Below are positions 9,240-17,379 of a stretch of DNA of 64,000 bases, one piece after another (position 1 is the stretch's first letter; the number at the start of each line of letters is the position of its first letter). A program made the position numbers and the translations under genes. The stretch is from Fructobacillus americanaquae (GTDB lineage Bacteria > Bacillota > Bacilli > Lactobacillales > Lactobacillaceae): assembly GCF_024029775.1 (NCBI RefSeq), contig NZ_CP097122.1, positions 186,001-250,000 on the forward strand, given 5' to 3'. The notes below the pieces were generated by a model. That model searched no databases, had not been told where the DNA came from, and saw only the letters and a program-made list of their open reading frames with translations.

Positions 9240-9380
9240 CTAACCCGGACTGACCGAGTTGGCCTCACGTTTCATAAAGAACGATGCCTGCAAGGATTTG
9301 GCGTTTGCCAAGGAATTGTTTACGATTGCTGAGTTTTTGCCCAACATCATCTTTGTGTTCAGAGAAAACTTATTCTTCAT
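9240..9380 (-). CDS. Small basic protein, 46 aa, unrecognised
   Basis: ATG at 9380 with a perfect GGAGGT seven bases upstream, 46 codons (MKNKFSLNTKMMLGKNSAIV..., ending NSVSPG), TAG at 9240. The peptide is basic (net charge about +6), rich in Asn, Ser, Lys and Met, and has no membrane helix or signal. It has its own promoter (9440-9467), a hairpin at the 5' end of the transcript (9412-9431), another after the stop (9209-9241), and a strong terminator. Such complete signals around so short a frame are unlikely by chance. It could be a small protein, a leaderless peptide or a dual-function RNA. I know no family that it matches. Confidence 0.5.
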   Translation of the reverse strand: MKNKFSLNTKMMLGKNSAIVNNSLANAKSLQASFFMKREANSVSPG

Positions 9381-9439
9381 AGACAGTACCTCCAAGAACT
9401 TAATCCTTTTAGGAAACGGCCGGCCATTTCCTTAATTGA

Positions 9440-9467
9440 ATTATACAACGCTTTGTCAAAATAGCAA
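9440..9467 (-). promoter_or_regulatory. Promoter of the 46-codon gene
   Basis: Minus strand TTGCTA (9462-9467), 16-base spacer, perfect TATAAT (9440-9445). A GC-rich hairpin GGAAATGGCC / GGCCGTTTCC (9412-9431) starts just after the predicted +1. Confidence 0.65.
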
Positions 9468-9712
9468 CATTAATTTTTAATTGTTTTTTTTGACAGCTGT
9501 AATCTTCCTTTCATCGTTCCTTCATAAAATCAGTGATTGGTTCCCCACCTTCCTTCCACCTATTCAAGGTATCAAGGATGTCATCTGCTAGCCATTTTCC
9601 TCTTATCAAGCGCCATTACAATTGTTATTTTGTTGATTTTGTATTTCGTTGAGCAACCATGTTAAAATCGTACCTGGATTCAAGAGAAGTAAAAAATTAA
9701 GGAGAAGATTAC
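9468..9712. other. Short intergenic region with a decayed reading frame
   Basis: On the minus strand about 25 codons ending near 9511 read DDILDTLNRWKEGGEPITDF and stop, preceded by a frameshift. This looks like a gene fragment, too short to identify. Confidence 0.25.
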
Positions 9713-10090
9713 TTGTTTAAAAATCAAAAAAGAAATCCACTGTTCCTACTGACATTAATACCCTTAGCGTTGACGGGCTTATCCAGGCACCTCAGTTCAA
9801 TCGAGTATAATTTGGCCTTTAGCCTTTTTGTTGCTACCGTGGTAATTGTCCTTTTGCCACTACAGAAAAATAGCGAAAACGATAACTTGGTTCGTCCCCG
9901 CTACTTCAAATTGATGACCATTATTGGAACCGGACTTTTTGCTTTTTCGGGAAACTTCCTTTACCAGCAAGAAATCAATCGGCAAATGGCGACACAAAAC
10001 AGTGTTAGTGTTTACCCTGTCTTCCTGGTACTAATCCTGTTGCCGGCGGCACTAGTATACCTACTCGACTGGCATACCCATAAAAATTAA
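9713..10090 (+). CDS. Small membrane protein, 125 aa, unknown
   Basis: Opens with TTG (FKNQKRNPLFLL) seven bases after AAGGAGAAG, so the rare start is well supported. Four hydrophobic segments are visible at about residues 10-27, 31-50, 68-84 and 97-117, with a basic N-terminus and charged last residues, giving a compact four-helix integral membrane protein. No motif that I recognise. It stands alone and converges on the DUF2316 gene, sharing a terminator with it. Confidence 0.7.
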   Translation: MFKNQKRNPLFLLTLIPLALTGLSRHLSSIEYNLAFSLFVATVVIVLLPLQKNSENDNLVRPRYFKLMTIIGTGLFAFSGNFLYQQEINRQMATQNSVSVYPVFLVLILLPAALVYLLDWHTHKN

Positions 10091-10093
10091 CAC

Positions 10094-10134
10094 AAAAGGC
10101 CAGCACTCAAAATTTGAGTGCTGGCCTTTTTTTT
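10094..10134. terminator. Bidirectional terminator
   Basis: Eighteen-base inverted repeat (GGCCAGCACTCAAA and complement) with A-run before and T-run after. It serves the 125-aa gene on plus and the DUF2316 gene on minus. Confidence 0.9.
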
Positions 10135-10136
10135 AC

Positions 10137-10442
10137 TTATTGAGGGGCGAGAATACCACTTTGAATGCGGCGCTGTTTCAAAAACCAATAATCTTCAGGA
10201 TTACCAACCAGTGCCGTAAACGGCACTGGTTCCCGACCCGCTAAACGAATCTTTTCTTCTAAGAAACGCTTTAAAATCCAGGGTTCTTCAATATAAGCTG
10301 GTTCCAGCGCCAAAACAGCTTGTAAGTGTTCCGGCGTTGTTTGCAATGCAACCGCCACCCGGTCAACCGACCAATTCAGAATCGCAAAATTTTTCTGCAA
10401 TTCTGCCCGTGTTGCGACTTGTTCAGCTACCGTTAATGACAT
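10137..10442 (-). CDS. DUF2316 family protein
   Basis: 101 residues matching DUF2316: a helix-turn-helix-like N-terminal half (ELQKNFAILNWSVDRVAVALQ) and the conserved end PFTALVGNPEDYWFL. Function is unknown; the helical layout suggests a small DNA-binding or adaptor protein. RBS AGGAGGGG before the ATG. It follows the MFS exporter gene by 20 bases and is probably the third gene of a padR-MFS-DUF2316 operon. In this family the partner is often a drug exporter, which fits. Confidence 0.8.
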   Translation of the reverse strand: MSLTVAEQVATRAELQKNFAILNWSVDRVAVALQTTPEHLQAVLALEPAYIEEPWILKRFLEEKIRLAGREPVPFTALVGNPEDYWFLKQRRIQSGILAPQ

Positions 10443-10462
10443 CGAATCCCCTCCTGATTTTT

Positions 10463-12022
10463 TTAGTTTTCCTTTTTAGCAGGATCTTGCAACAAGAAGA
10501 AAGCCAAAACGCCACCAACAGCAGTAATCAAAAGTGAAGCCACCGTCACGCCACGCATGCCGGCAAAGAAGGCGTTGTCGGTTACAGTCTTCAATGTCGA
10601 ATGGAATGGTAAGTGCGTCATCTTAGCACTGGTCACAAAAGCTTGGCTGGCAAATGGACCGGCATCGATTAAGGCGTGCTTAATGGCAGCGAGAACTTCT
10701 GTCGGAACACCCGTAAAGGTCATGTGGTTGTTCAAATAGTCGTCATACTGGTTCGTTTGTGACAAACCAAGGATGACGACACCAAAAGAAACACCCAATT
10801 GACGGAAGACGTTAATCAAACCAGACGTCATCCCGATTTCTTCTGGCTTTGCACCGGCCAAACCGGCAGTATTCAACAATGGGTTAATCAAAGCGTTTGA
10901 AATTCCCAACAAAGCCATTGGCGCAAGCAAATCAGTATAAGCTAACTTAGTCGTCATCGCGTTTAAGAAGACCAAGAAAGACAAGGCAGACAATAACAAT
11001 GAACCAGAAATCAACTTCCGCGTTGAAAACTTACTACTCAAGTAACCCGTCACTGGCCCAAGGAAGAGCGCCCACATTGTTAATGGAATTTGACGGACAC
11101 CCGTACTAAAGGCTGAATAACCCATATAGTTTTGCATCAAAGACGTCAAGAAAACATTGTTTGAATAAATGGCGGAACCCAACGCAAAAGCAACAAAAAC
11201 CGCTCCGACAAAGTTCTTATTCTTAAAGAGTGCCAGATTCATCATTGGCTTGTCAATCTTCAACTCAACAAAGATAAAGATCGCCAACAAGACGGCTGCA
11301 GCTAGCAACCACAGCGCAATTTTAGGACTTGTCCAAGCTAAATGTGGGTTATCTTCCTTTTGAATCAAACCAAAGACAGCTGAAAAGATGGCAACAGCTG
11401 AAAGAAGCATACCCACAAAGTCAATCTTTTGTCCCTGACCATAACTTGGTGTTTCGGCTACCGTCAGCCAAACTAAGATAGCTGCAAAAATACCAATTGG
11501 CACATTGACGTAGAAAACGGCTGGCCAACCAAAGGCCTCAGACAAAATACCACCAATCAAAGGACCGGAAACAGTTGAAAGCCCCATCACAGAACCCAAA
11601 ATTCCCATGGCAAAGCCACGTTCCTTCCCTTCAAAAATGGAAGCAACCAAAGCCATTGAGATGGTCATCAATCCACCACCACCAAAGGCTTGCACGGCAC
11701 GACCGATGTCCAAGACTAACAAGCTTGGTGCTAATCCGTTCACTCCGGAAGCAACCACGAAGATGATCATACATGTCAAAAACATCTTCTTGCGACCATA
11801 CATATCGGCTAACTTTGACAAAACTAAAATCACGACAGCGTATGAAATGGTATAGGCACTAATCACCCACTGGACATTGCTAAAAGTCGTATGAAAGCTC
11901 TTCACCATCGTTGGCAGGGCAACGTTGACGATATTCACGTCCAACAAGCCCATGAAGACACCCAAAGATAAGGCTAAGAGTGCCCACCAGCGCTTTGCTG
12001 AGCGCTCGTTTGTATTATTCAT
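10463..12022 (-). CDS. MFS drug:H+ antiporter, DHA2 (EmrB/QacA) family
   Basis: 519 residues and 14 predicted membrane helices. Motif D1-like LLDVNIVNVALPTM in helix 1, motif A LADMYGRKKMF in the loop after helix 2, and motif C GLSTVSGPLIGGIL in helix 5 are all present, as expected for proton-driven multidrug export. The ATG overlaps the padR stop (ATGA), with AAAGGAG upstream inside padR, so the two are translationally coupled. Substrate not predictable. Intact. Confidence 0.92.
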   Translation of the reverse strand: MNNTNERSAKRWWALLALSLGVFMGLLDVNIVNVALPTMVKSFHTTFSNVQWVISAYTISYAVVILVLSKLADMYGRKKMFLTCMIIFVVASGVNGLAPSLLVLDIGRAVQAFGGGGLMTISMALVASIFEGKERGFAMGILGSVMGLSTVSGPLIGGILSEAFGWPAVFYVNVPIGIFAAILVWLTVAETPSYGQGQKIDFVGMLLSAVAIFSAVFGLIQKEDNPHLAWTSPKIALWLLAAAVLLAIFIFVELKIDKPMMNLALFKNKNFVGAVFVAFALGSAIYSNNVFLTSLMQNYMGYSAFSTGVRQIPLTMWALFLGPVTGYLSSKFSTRKLISGSLLLSALSFLVFLNAMTTKLAYTDLLAPMALLGISNALINPLLNTAGLAGAKPEEIGMTSGLINVFRQLGVSFGVVILGLSQTNQYDDYLNNHMTFTGVPTEVLAAIKHALIDAGPFASQAFVTSAKMTHLPFHSTLKTVTDNAFFAGMRGVTVASLLITAVGGVLAFFLLQDPAKKEN

Positions 12023-12561
12023 ATTTCGTTCTCCTTTAATTCTTGCAGAGATTCATCAATCCAGGCCAGCTTAGCTAGCGCCAGGTTATCTTTTAAGGTG
12101 AGCGTTTTCAGCCCCCAGCGATAAAAATCAGCCCGCTCGGGGTGATCTTTCGTCTCCTCTCGATAATGCGTGGACAATTCCTGGTAAACATTACGGTCCG
12201 TTAAAATGGCATTGCGATAATCGGTTAAAATTTCTATTTGCTTATCTCTTGCCAAGTACGAAAAGGACCGAAACTTAAAATGATATGAATTATCGCGATT
12301 GGCATCCTGGACAACCGGTTCGTTGATTAATTCAATTAGTCGCTCGTGGCCTAACCCAGTAATATGAAAAATTTTTGAATTTCGGACATTCCCGTCGACG
12401 CTTTGGATAAAGCCGGCTTTTTCCATCCGGTTTAAAACTGGGTATAAAACACCGTTTGATATCTTGCGTCTAGGTACCACTGTTGAGCCCAAAACCATGG
12501 CAAGCTTATAACCCGACATGTCTCGTGTACTTAGCAGTGACAGAATCAACAAATCGTACAT
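12019..12561 (-). CDS. PadR family transcriptional regulator
   Basis: About 180 residues. Winged-helix N-terminus typical of PadR (LLILSLLSTRDMSGYKLAMVL..., ISNGVLYPVLNRMEKAGFI), then the longer helical C-terminal domain of the subfamily with a dimerisation helix. TTG at 12564 also opens the frame, but ATG at 12561 is six bases from GGAGG and is the better start. First gene of the operon with the exporter; by family precedent it represses this operon and is released by a drug or phenolic compound. Confidence 0.88.
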   Translation of the reverse strand: MYDLLILSLLSTRDMSGYKLAMVLGSTVVPRRKISNGVLYPVLNRMEKAGFIQSVDGNVRNSKIFHITGLGHERLIELINEPVVQDANRDNSYHFKFRSFSYLARDKQIEILTDYRNAILTDRNVYQELSTHYREETKDHPERADFYRWGLKTLTLKDNLALAKLAWIDESLQELKENEI

Positions 12562-12595
12562 CAACTACCTCCTCATGATGAATTTCCTTTGACAG

Positions 12596-12619
12596 GTCGA
12601 AATGACAGGTCGTTTCGAC
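12596..12619. promoter_or_regulatory. Candidate operator before padR
   Basis: Inverted repeat GTCGAAA (12596-12602) and TTTCGAC (12613-12619), spaced by ten bases, with an overlapping direct repeat TGACAGGTCG. It sits 35-58 bases before the padR start. It is not the ATGT/ACAT type described for several PadR proteins, so assignment is inference. Confidence 0.45.
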
Positions 12620-12730
12620 TTATCAACCAAAATCACTATACACCCATTTCAAAAAAAGACAAGCCTTTTCAGGCCAGCTTAGAAAAATCGGTTTAAACAA
12701 GAAAAAATGACCATAAAAATAAAAAATAAC

Positions 12731-12763
12731 AAAAAAGGATGGTTATCTCAGCGATAACCATCC
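12731..12763 (-). terminator. Terminator of the copper operon
   Basis: Stem GGATGGTTATC / GATAACCATCC with a five-base loop, T-run on the minus strand. Immediately after the copA stop. Confidence 0.9.
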
Positions 12764-12769
12764 TAATTT

Positions 12770-14716
12770 TTATGCCATAGATTTCTTGGCAGCTAATGTT
12801 TTTAACCTTGTTTTGTTCAATAGCAATGAACTTGTCACAACCGATAGTGAACTAAAGGCCATGGCGAGCCCGGCTAATTCCGGACTCAAAATAAAGCCGA
12901 TGCCATAGAAGAGCCCCGCCGCAACGGGAATACCCAAGACGTTATAGATAAAGGCCCAGAATAAGTTCAGCTTAATCCGGTTAAAGATTTTGGCACTCAA
13001 CTCAATGGCTGTCGCCACATCCTGCAAATCGTTCTTAACTAAGATAATGTCCCCAGATTCAATGACAACATCCGTTCCAGACCCCATTGCAATCCCGACG
13101 TTGGCAGTTGAAAGTGCTGGTGCATCATTAATCCCATCACCAACAAAGGCAACAGCCCCCTCCTGCTGGAAGGCCTGAACGTGATCCGCCTTATCGTTTG
13201 GCATCACTTCCGTGATCACCTGGTCGATACCAACTTGGTCAGCAATTGCCTCTGCCACCAATTGGTTATCGCCAGTCAGCATAATGGTCTTCAATCCGCG
13301 TGCCTTCAAGTCAGCAATCGCCTTCTTTGAGCTGGCCTTTGGTGCATCTTGAATGGCAACCAAACCGATAACCTGATCCGCTTCACCAACCAAGACCACA
13401 GTTTTAGCTTCAGCCTGTAACTCTTGCATTTTCTTTTGCAAATCAGGATCAATTTGACGCTCGGCCAACAAACGGGTATTCCCAACAAAGGCCGTTTGAC
13501 CGTTCAATTCACCCGTGACCCCCTGACCTTCAATTGCAGCAAAATTCTTCGCACTCTCTTGGTTATTCAAACCTAATTTTTCAGCATAATCCAAAACGGC
13601 GATTGCCAAAGGATGTTCTGAATTCTTTTCCAATTGCCCAGCCAAGGTCATAATCTTTTTTTCCGGACCGATGACATCAGTCACGACTGGTTGACCAACC
13701 GTAATCGTCCCGGTCTTATCAAAGATAACCATCTTCACCTGGTTAACAGCTTCCAGCACTTCACCGTTCTTAATTAAGATACCATGCTTCGCACTTAAGC
13801 CAGTACCAACCATCAGCGCGGTCGGTGTCGCAAGACCCAATGCACAAGGGCAAGCGATTACTAAAATTGAAATGGCGAAGACCAACACCGTTGACAATGC
13901 GGAGCCAAGGAAGACGTACCAAATCAAGAAGGTCGCAATTGCCAGAATCAAGACAATCGGTACAAAGATACCCGAAACCCGGTCCGTCAAATTCTGAATT
14001 GGCGCCCGTCTAGTTTGAGCCTTCTTCACCATCTCGACGATTTGAGAAAGCATCGTTTCTTCACCAATCTTGCCGGCCTTAAAGACAAAGGAACCGTTGG
14101 TGTTGATGGTTGCGCCAATGACGGCATCGCCCGCCTTTTTCTCGACTGGCATACTTTCCCCAGTTACCATTGATTCATCGACCGTTGACTGACCATCAAC
14201 AATGGTCCCATCCACGGCAATTTTTTGTCCAGGTAAGACTTTGATTAAGTCGCCAGTGACTACTTGGTCTAATGGAATTGTGACTTCTTGCCCATCACGG
14301 ATGACGATAGCGTCCTTCGCCTGAAGGTCTAACAACTTTTCAACGGCACTAGAAGCATTTTTACGCATCCGTTCCTCAAAAACTTGTCCCAGCAGGATAA
14401 AGGTTACGACCAAGGCAGCTCCTTCGAAGAAGACTGGCTGCCCAACAATCATTGCATAAATACTATATAAGTAAGCCGTCATTGTCCCAATCGCAACAAG
14501 GGTATCCATGTTGGAGTGGTGCTTCTTAAAGGATGACCAGGATGACTTCAAAAATGGTGCGGCAGAAACCGCCATGACAATCGTCGTCAGCCCAAATTCT
14601 GTAATGGTGCCACCCGGCAAGTGAAAACCAAAGGGCATCAAAACCATCTTAGCGAGCATCGGCACTGAAAAAATCAAAGCAATGATAAAGCGCCGGCTGG
14701 TTGTCAATTTTTGCAT
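12770..14716 (-). CDS. copA: Copper-exporting P1B-type ATPase without N-terminal metal-binding domain
   Basis: 648 residues. Exports Cu(I) using ATP. Visible: A-domain TGES (about 185-188), the membrane copper site CPC (289-291), the phosphorylated DKTGT (333-337), SEHPLA (366-371) and GDGINDAP in the hinge. The last helices carry YN and the MxxSS pattern expected of Cu+ pumps. The protein starts directly at the first membrane helices; the usual cytosolic HMA domain with CxxC is missing. It is last in the copY-cupredoxin-cupredoxin-copA operon. A modest RBS (AGAGG) lies 11 bases upstream. The absence of HMA and CopZ suggests the neighbouring cupredoxins handle copper. Confidence 0.93.
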   Translation of the reverse strand: MQKLTTSRRFIIALIFSVPMLAKMVLMPFGFHLPGGTITEFGLTTIVMAVSAAPFLKSSWSSFKKHHSNMDTLVAIGTMTAYLYSIYAMIVGQPVFFEGAALVVTFILLGQVFEERMRKNASSAVEKLLDLQAKDAIVIRDGQEVTIPLDQVVTGDLIKVLPGQKIAVDGTIVDGQSTVDESMVTGESMPVEKKAGDAVIGATINTNGSFVFKAGKIGEETMLSQIVEMVKKAQTRRAPIQNLTDRVSGIFVPIVLILAIATFLIWYVFLGSALSTVLVFAISILVIACPCALGLATPTALMVGTGLSAKHGILIKNGEVLEAVNQVKMVIFDKTGTITVGQPVVTDVIGPEKKIMTLAGQLEKNSEHPLAIAVLDYAEKLGLNNQESAKNFAAIEGQGVTGELNGQTAFVGNTRLLAERQIDPDLQKKMQELQAEAKTVVLVGEADQVIGLVAIQDAPKASSKKAIADLKARGLKTIMLTGDNQLVAEAIADQVGIDQVITEVMPNDKADHVQAFQQEGAVAFVGDGINDAPALSTANVGIAMGSGTDVVIESGDIILVKNDLQDVATAIELSAKIFNRIKLNLFWAFIYNVLGIPVAAGLFYGIGFILSPELAGLAMAFSSLSVVTSSLLLNKTRLKTLAAKKSMA

Positions 14717-14750
14717 GTGTTTTTATACCTCTTAACTCAATTGAATTGCC

Positions 14751-15020
14751 TTATTGCACAATAACCTTCCCCTTGACCATGTTCATGCCACAAGCAAATT
14801 CAAATTTGCCGGTTTGGTCAGTTGGAATGGTAAAACTGATTTCTTCGTTTAATGGCAACTTTGATTGGAAGCCAAAATCATGTGACTGAACAGTGTCTAA
14901 ACAACCACTTTCGCTAACGCGCTTAAAAGTTAAGGTTGCTTGATCTCCTTTTTGGAAAGTTACCACGTTTGGTTGGTATTGTCCGTCAACTGTGACTGTT
15001 TGTTCTACTTTTTCTGCCAT
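14751..15020 (-). CDS. Cupredoxin-domain protein, no signal peptide
   Basis: 89 residues from the ATG at 15020 (MAEKVEQTVTVDGQYQPN), chosen because GGAG stands eight bases before it; the open frame extends upstream without another good start. Whole length is one cupredoxin_1-type domain. Likely metal ligands are the Cys in SGCLD, the His in QSHDFG, and the Cys and Met in the C-terminal ACGMNM. No signal or membrane helix, so it is probably cytosolic, unusual for a cupredoxin. It lies 34 bases before copA and may stand in for a CopZ-type chaperone; that role is inference. Confidence 0.82.
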   Translation of the reverse strand: MAEKVEQTVTVDGQYQPNVVTFQKGDQATLTFKRVSESGCLDTVQSHDFGFQSKLPLNEEISFTIPTDQTGKFEFACGMNMVKGKVIVQ

Positions 15021-15075
15021 GATTATCTCCTTTTTTATACGTAAACTTATTAATTTTATATTAATATGAAAGTTT

Positions 15076-15447
15076 CTATTCAACAGTTACCTGGCCATGG
15101 AACATATCCATGCCACAAGCCCATTGGTATTGACCTGGTTGATCGGTATTGATTTTCAACGACACTTTTTGTCCCTGCGGCAACTCCTGATTAATGCCAA
15201 AATCAGCAAATACCACGTGATCCAAACATCCAGAAGGATCGGTGCGAGTGAAATTCAAGGTTGCTGGTACGCCCTGCTTCAAGACAATATGCTCAGGTGA
15301 ATAGCCACCGTCGACTTGAATGTCAATCATTTGCTGGTTTTCATCAAGAGTCGCTTCTGCACTCTCAACTTTATGTTGACCAAAGAACCACCAAATAATA
15401 AAGGCGATTGCCGCTAGGCCAGCCACCATAACCAAAATTTTGTCCAT
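15076..15447 (-). CDS. Membrane-anchored cupredoxin-domain protein
   Basis: 123 residues from the ATG at 15447 (MDKILVMVAGLAAIAFIIWW), with GGGAGT upstream; earlier start codons in the frame lack an RBS. One N-terminal membrane helix, a short linker, then a cupredoxin domain paralogous to the next gene (SGCLDHV, ACGMDM with Cys, His and Met ligands). The domain should face outward, so it could sequester Cu outside the membrane or receive it from CopA. Second gene of the copper operon. Confidence 0.82.
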   Translation of the reverse strand: MDKILVMVAGLAAIAFIIWWFFGQHKVESAEATLDENQQMIDIQVDGGYSPEHIVLKQGVPATLNFTRTDPSGCLDHVVFADFGINQELPQGQKVSLKINTDQPGQYQWACGMDMFHGQVTVE

Positions 15448-15505
15448 AAAATACTCCCAATTTTTGTTTTTGCGAACACCGCCTATTAGTTCGTCAGTTT
15501 TTGTT

Positions 15506-15937
15506 TTAATGGTGTACCATTGCGCAAGAATCATCATCTTCATGAAGACAATGACAAGCGACCTGGTCTGGAGCACTCGCTTCACGTTCATCTAAAATCG
15601 CCCGGATATTTTGAATATCCGTTTTGCTCAATGGTTCTTCTTTGATGAGTGCCGTTAAGAGCGTCCCCTTATAGGCATCACAAACGGAATCGAAGAACCG
15701 GTTCGCGTTATAGTCGGTTGCCTCGTTTTCAGCCACAACTGGTACGTAGGTAAAGACCTTTTCTGATTTGTCGACTGCAATCATGTCTTTATCCGTCAAA
15801 CGCCGAATTAACGTTTTAATGGTTGAAGCTGACCAGTCATGCGATAACTGGGCTTCCTCAACAATTTCACGACCCGTTGCCCGTTTCTTCGTCCAAATAA
15901 TCCGCATAACCGTTTGTTCGGTATCAGTGATGTTAAT
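15506..15937 (-). CDS. copY: CopY/TcrY-family copper-responsive repressor, apparent ATT start
   Basis: BlaI/MecI-like winged helix (MRIIWTKKRATGREIVEEA) and a C-terminal Cys motif. An ATG at 15907 would give 133 residues but cuts off the start of helix 1. The frame continues upstream as NITDTEQTV, as in family members, to an ATT at 15937 (another at 15943) behind GGAGG at 15949-15953; no ATG is available. So either a rare ATT start is used or ATG has mutated. The metal hook is CxC followed by a single Cys (ACHC...SCAM) rather than CxC...CxC; one Cys is missing. Two cop boxes flank the promoter, so it represses its own operon and responds to copper. Confidence 0.85.
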   Translation of the reverse strand: MNITDTEQTVMRIIWTKKRATGREIVEEAQLSHDWSASTIKTLIRRLTDKDMIAVDKSEKVFTYVPVVAENEATDYNANRFFDSVCDAYKGTLLTALIKEEPLSKTDIQNIRAILDEREASAPDQVACHCLHEDDDSCAMVHH

Positions 15938-15972
15938 GATAATCCTGTCCTCCGTTCATCAAAACAAATCGT

Positions 15973-15988
15973 GTTTACATTTGTAAAC
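15973..15988. promoter_or_regulatory. cop box 1 (CopY operator)
   Basis: GTTTACATTTGTAAAC, a perfect match to TACANNTGTA with extended arms. It overlaps the predicted transcription start of the copper operon. Confidence 0.9.
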
Positions 15989-15997
15989 AACACAATT

Positions 15998-16026
15998 AGT
16001 ATAACTTTCTGGTTTACATTTGTAAA
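15998..16026 (-). promoter_or_regulatory. Copper operon promoter
   Basis: Minus strand TTTACA (16021-16026), 17-base spacer, TATACT (15998-16003). The -35 lies inside cop box 2, so CopY binding blocks polymerase. Confidence 0.8.
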
Positions 16027-16027
16027 C
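16012..16027. promoter_or_regulatory. cop box 2 (CopY operator)
   Basis: Second identical GTTTACATTTGTAAAC, 39 bases from the first. Paired boxes are typical of enterococcal-type cop operons. Confidence 0.9.
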
Positions 16028-16033
16028 AGGAAA

Positions 16034-16065
16034 ATAAAAAAACATTCCCAAATTTGGAAATGTTT
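16034..16065 (-). terminator. Terminator of the first butanediol dehydrogenase gene
   Basis: AAACATTCC / GGAAATGTTT stem with T-run on the minus strand. It ends transcription just before the copper promoter. Confidence 0.8.
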
Positions 16066-16099
16066 CTGATTAATCATTGGTTAATGGCTGATATAAGCC

Positions 16100-17152
16100 T
16101 TATTTTTCCTGCGTTAGGTTAATTAAAATCTTCGCCTGCGATTGGTCGGTTGTCAAAACATCAAAACCATCCGTGATAATATCGTCTAATTTAATCTCAC
16201 TAGTAATAATCGGCGCCACATTGATTTGGCCACTTGTTACCAGGTCCACCGTCTGCTGAAAAGTTTGCCGTGAATAGGCAATCGTCGAAGTTAAATTGAC
16301 CCCACTATTCGTTAACGCCATTGGATTAAATTGGATAGCATGAGCATAAATGGAAACCACGACCATATAACCACGCGCTTTTGTCGTTTTGATGGCTTGA
16401 TCAAAAGTTACTTGCACACCAGCAATTTCAAAACTAGTGTCTGCCCCCTCCGGTAGTATCTGACGGACCGCCGCCACGACATCGCTGACCTCACTTGGAT
16501 TAATAATATCCGTAGCACCCATTTTAAGTGCTTTTTGCAACCGAATGGTCGATAAATCAACAACGACAATTTTGGTTGCACCGGCCGCTTTCGCAGCAGC
16601 TGTGACCATCGCGCCAATTGGACCAGCACCAAAAATCACAACGGTTTGTCCAAAGGTGAGATGGGCTTCCTTAATCGCTTGCACAGCAACCGCAGTTGGC
16701 TCAATGACCGCTGCTAATTTCAAGAAAAAATCATTCGGTAATGGATACAAGTTTTCAACCGGGACATTGACGTAACCAGCAAAACCACCATCCGTGCTCA
16801 GTCCGATAAAGCTATAACCATCGTAGACATCCACATTATCGGGTAGCACACCCTTGGTAATCGTTGGGTTAACGGACACATGGTCGCCAATTTGGAAATC
16901 ATGGACGTTTTCACCAAGCTGATCGATTTGACCAGAAAACTCGTGCCCCATTGTGATAGGTGCCTGCCCTCCAGTTAAGGGGTCAGGAAACTCCGTCGGA
17001 ATAAAAACCGGCCCCTCTAGATATTCATGCAGGTCGCTACCGCAAATACCAGCATAGGCCACCTTGACCCGGACTTCATTTTTTTTAGGCTCTGATAAAT
17101 CAGTTTCCTCAACCCGTACATCATTTTTACCGTGCCAAATAGCTGCTTTCAT
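16100..17152 (-). CDS. Zinc-type 2,3-butanediol dehydrogenase-like alcohol dehydrogenase
   Basis: 350 residues from the ATG at 17152 (AGAGG six bases upstream; a TTG two codons earlier is less likely). Medium-chain dehydrogenase: catalytic zinc residues Cys37 (GICGSDLHEY) and the GHE motif near 72, a Rossmann GAGPIG, and an acidic residue after the second strand (VVVDLS) that favours NAD(H). Closest in type to (R,R)-butanediol dehydrogenases that reduce acetoin. The structural-zinc loop lacks the four cysteines. A tandem paralogue lies directly upstream. With AlsS nearby it fits the acetoin/butanediol route. Substrate not proven. Confidence 0.85.
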   Translation of the reverse strand: MKAAIWHGKNDVRVEETDLSEPKKNEVRVKVAYAGICGSDLHEYLEGPVFIPTEFPDPLTGGQAPITMGHEFSGQIDQLGENVHDFQIGDHVSVNPTITKGVLPDNVDVYDGYSFIGLSTDGGFAGYVNVPVENLYPLPNDFFLKLAAVIEPTAVAVQAIKEAHLTFGQTVVIFGAGPIGAMVTAAAKAAGATKIVVVDLSTIRLQKALKMGATDIINPSEVSDVVAAVRQILPEGADTSFEIAGVQVTFDQAIKTTKARGYMVVVSIYAHAIQFNPMALTNSGVNLTSTIAYSRQTFQQTVDLVTSGQINVAPIITSEIKLDDIITDGFDVLTTDQSQAKILINLTQEK

Positions 17153-17342
17153 GACCAACCTCTTTCCACTAACTAACCAGTGTTAGCTGATTATTGTGAA
17201 CTTTATATCATGATACAAGTACATTATAACACTGTTTATCAGTAAAAATACTGTTTTTATGCTGATTTTGTTTTTTTATCGAACAAATAAATGTGAAAAC
17301 AGTAACTAATATCTAAACATTCCCCCTCACCTTAGAACAAAC

Positions 17343-17371
17343 AAAAAAGCTTTCATCATTGAAAGCTTTTT
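17343..17371 (-). terminator. Terminator of the second butanediol dehydrogenase gene
   Basis: AAGCTTTC / GAAAGCTT stem flanked by A-run and T-run; functional on the minus strand and possibly on both. Confidence 0.85.
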
Positions 17372-17379
17372 CGCACGAT

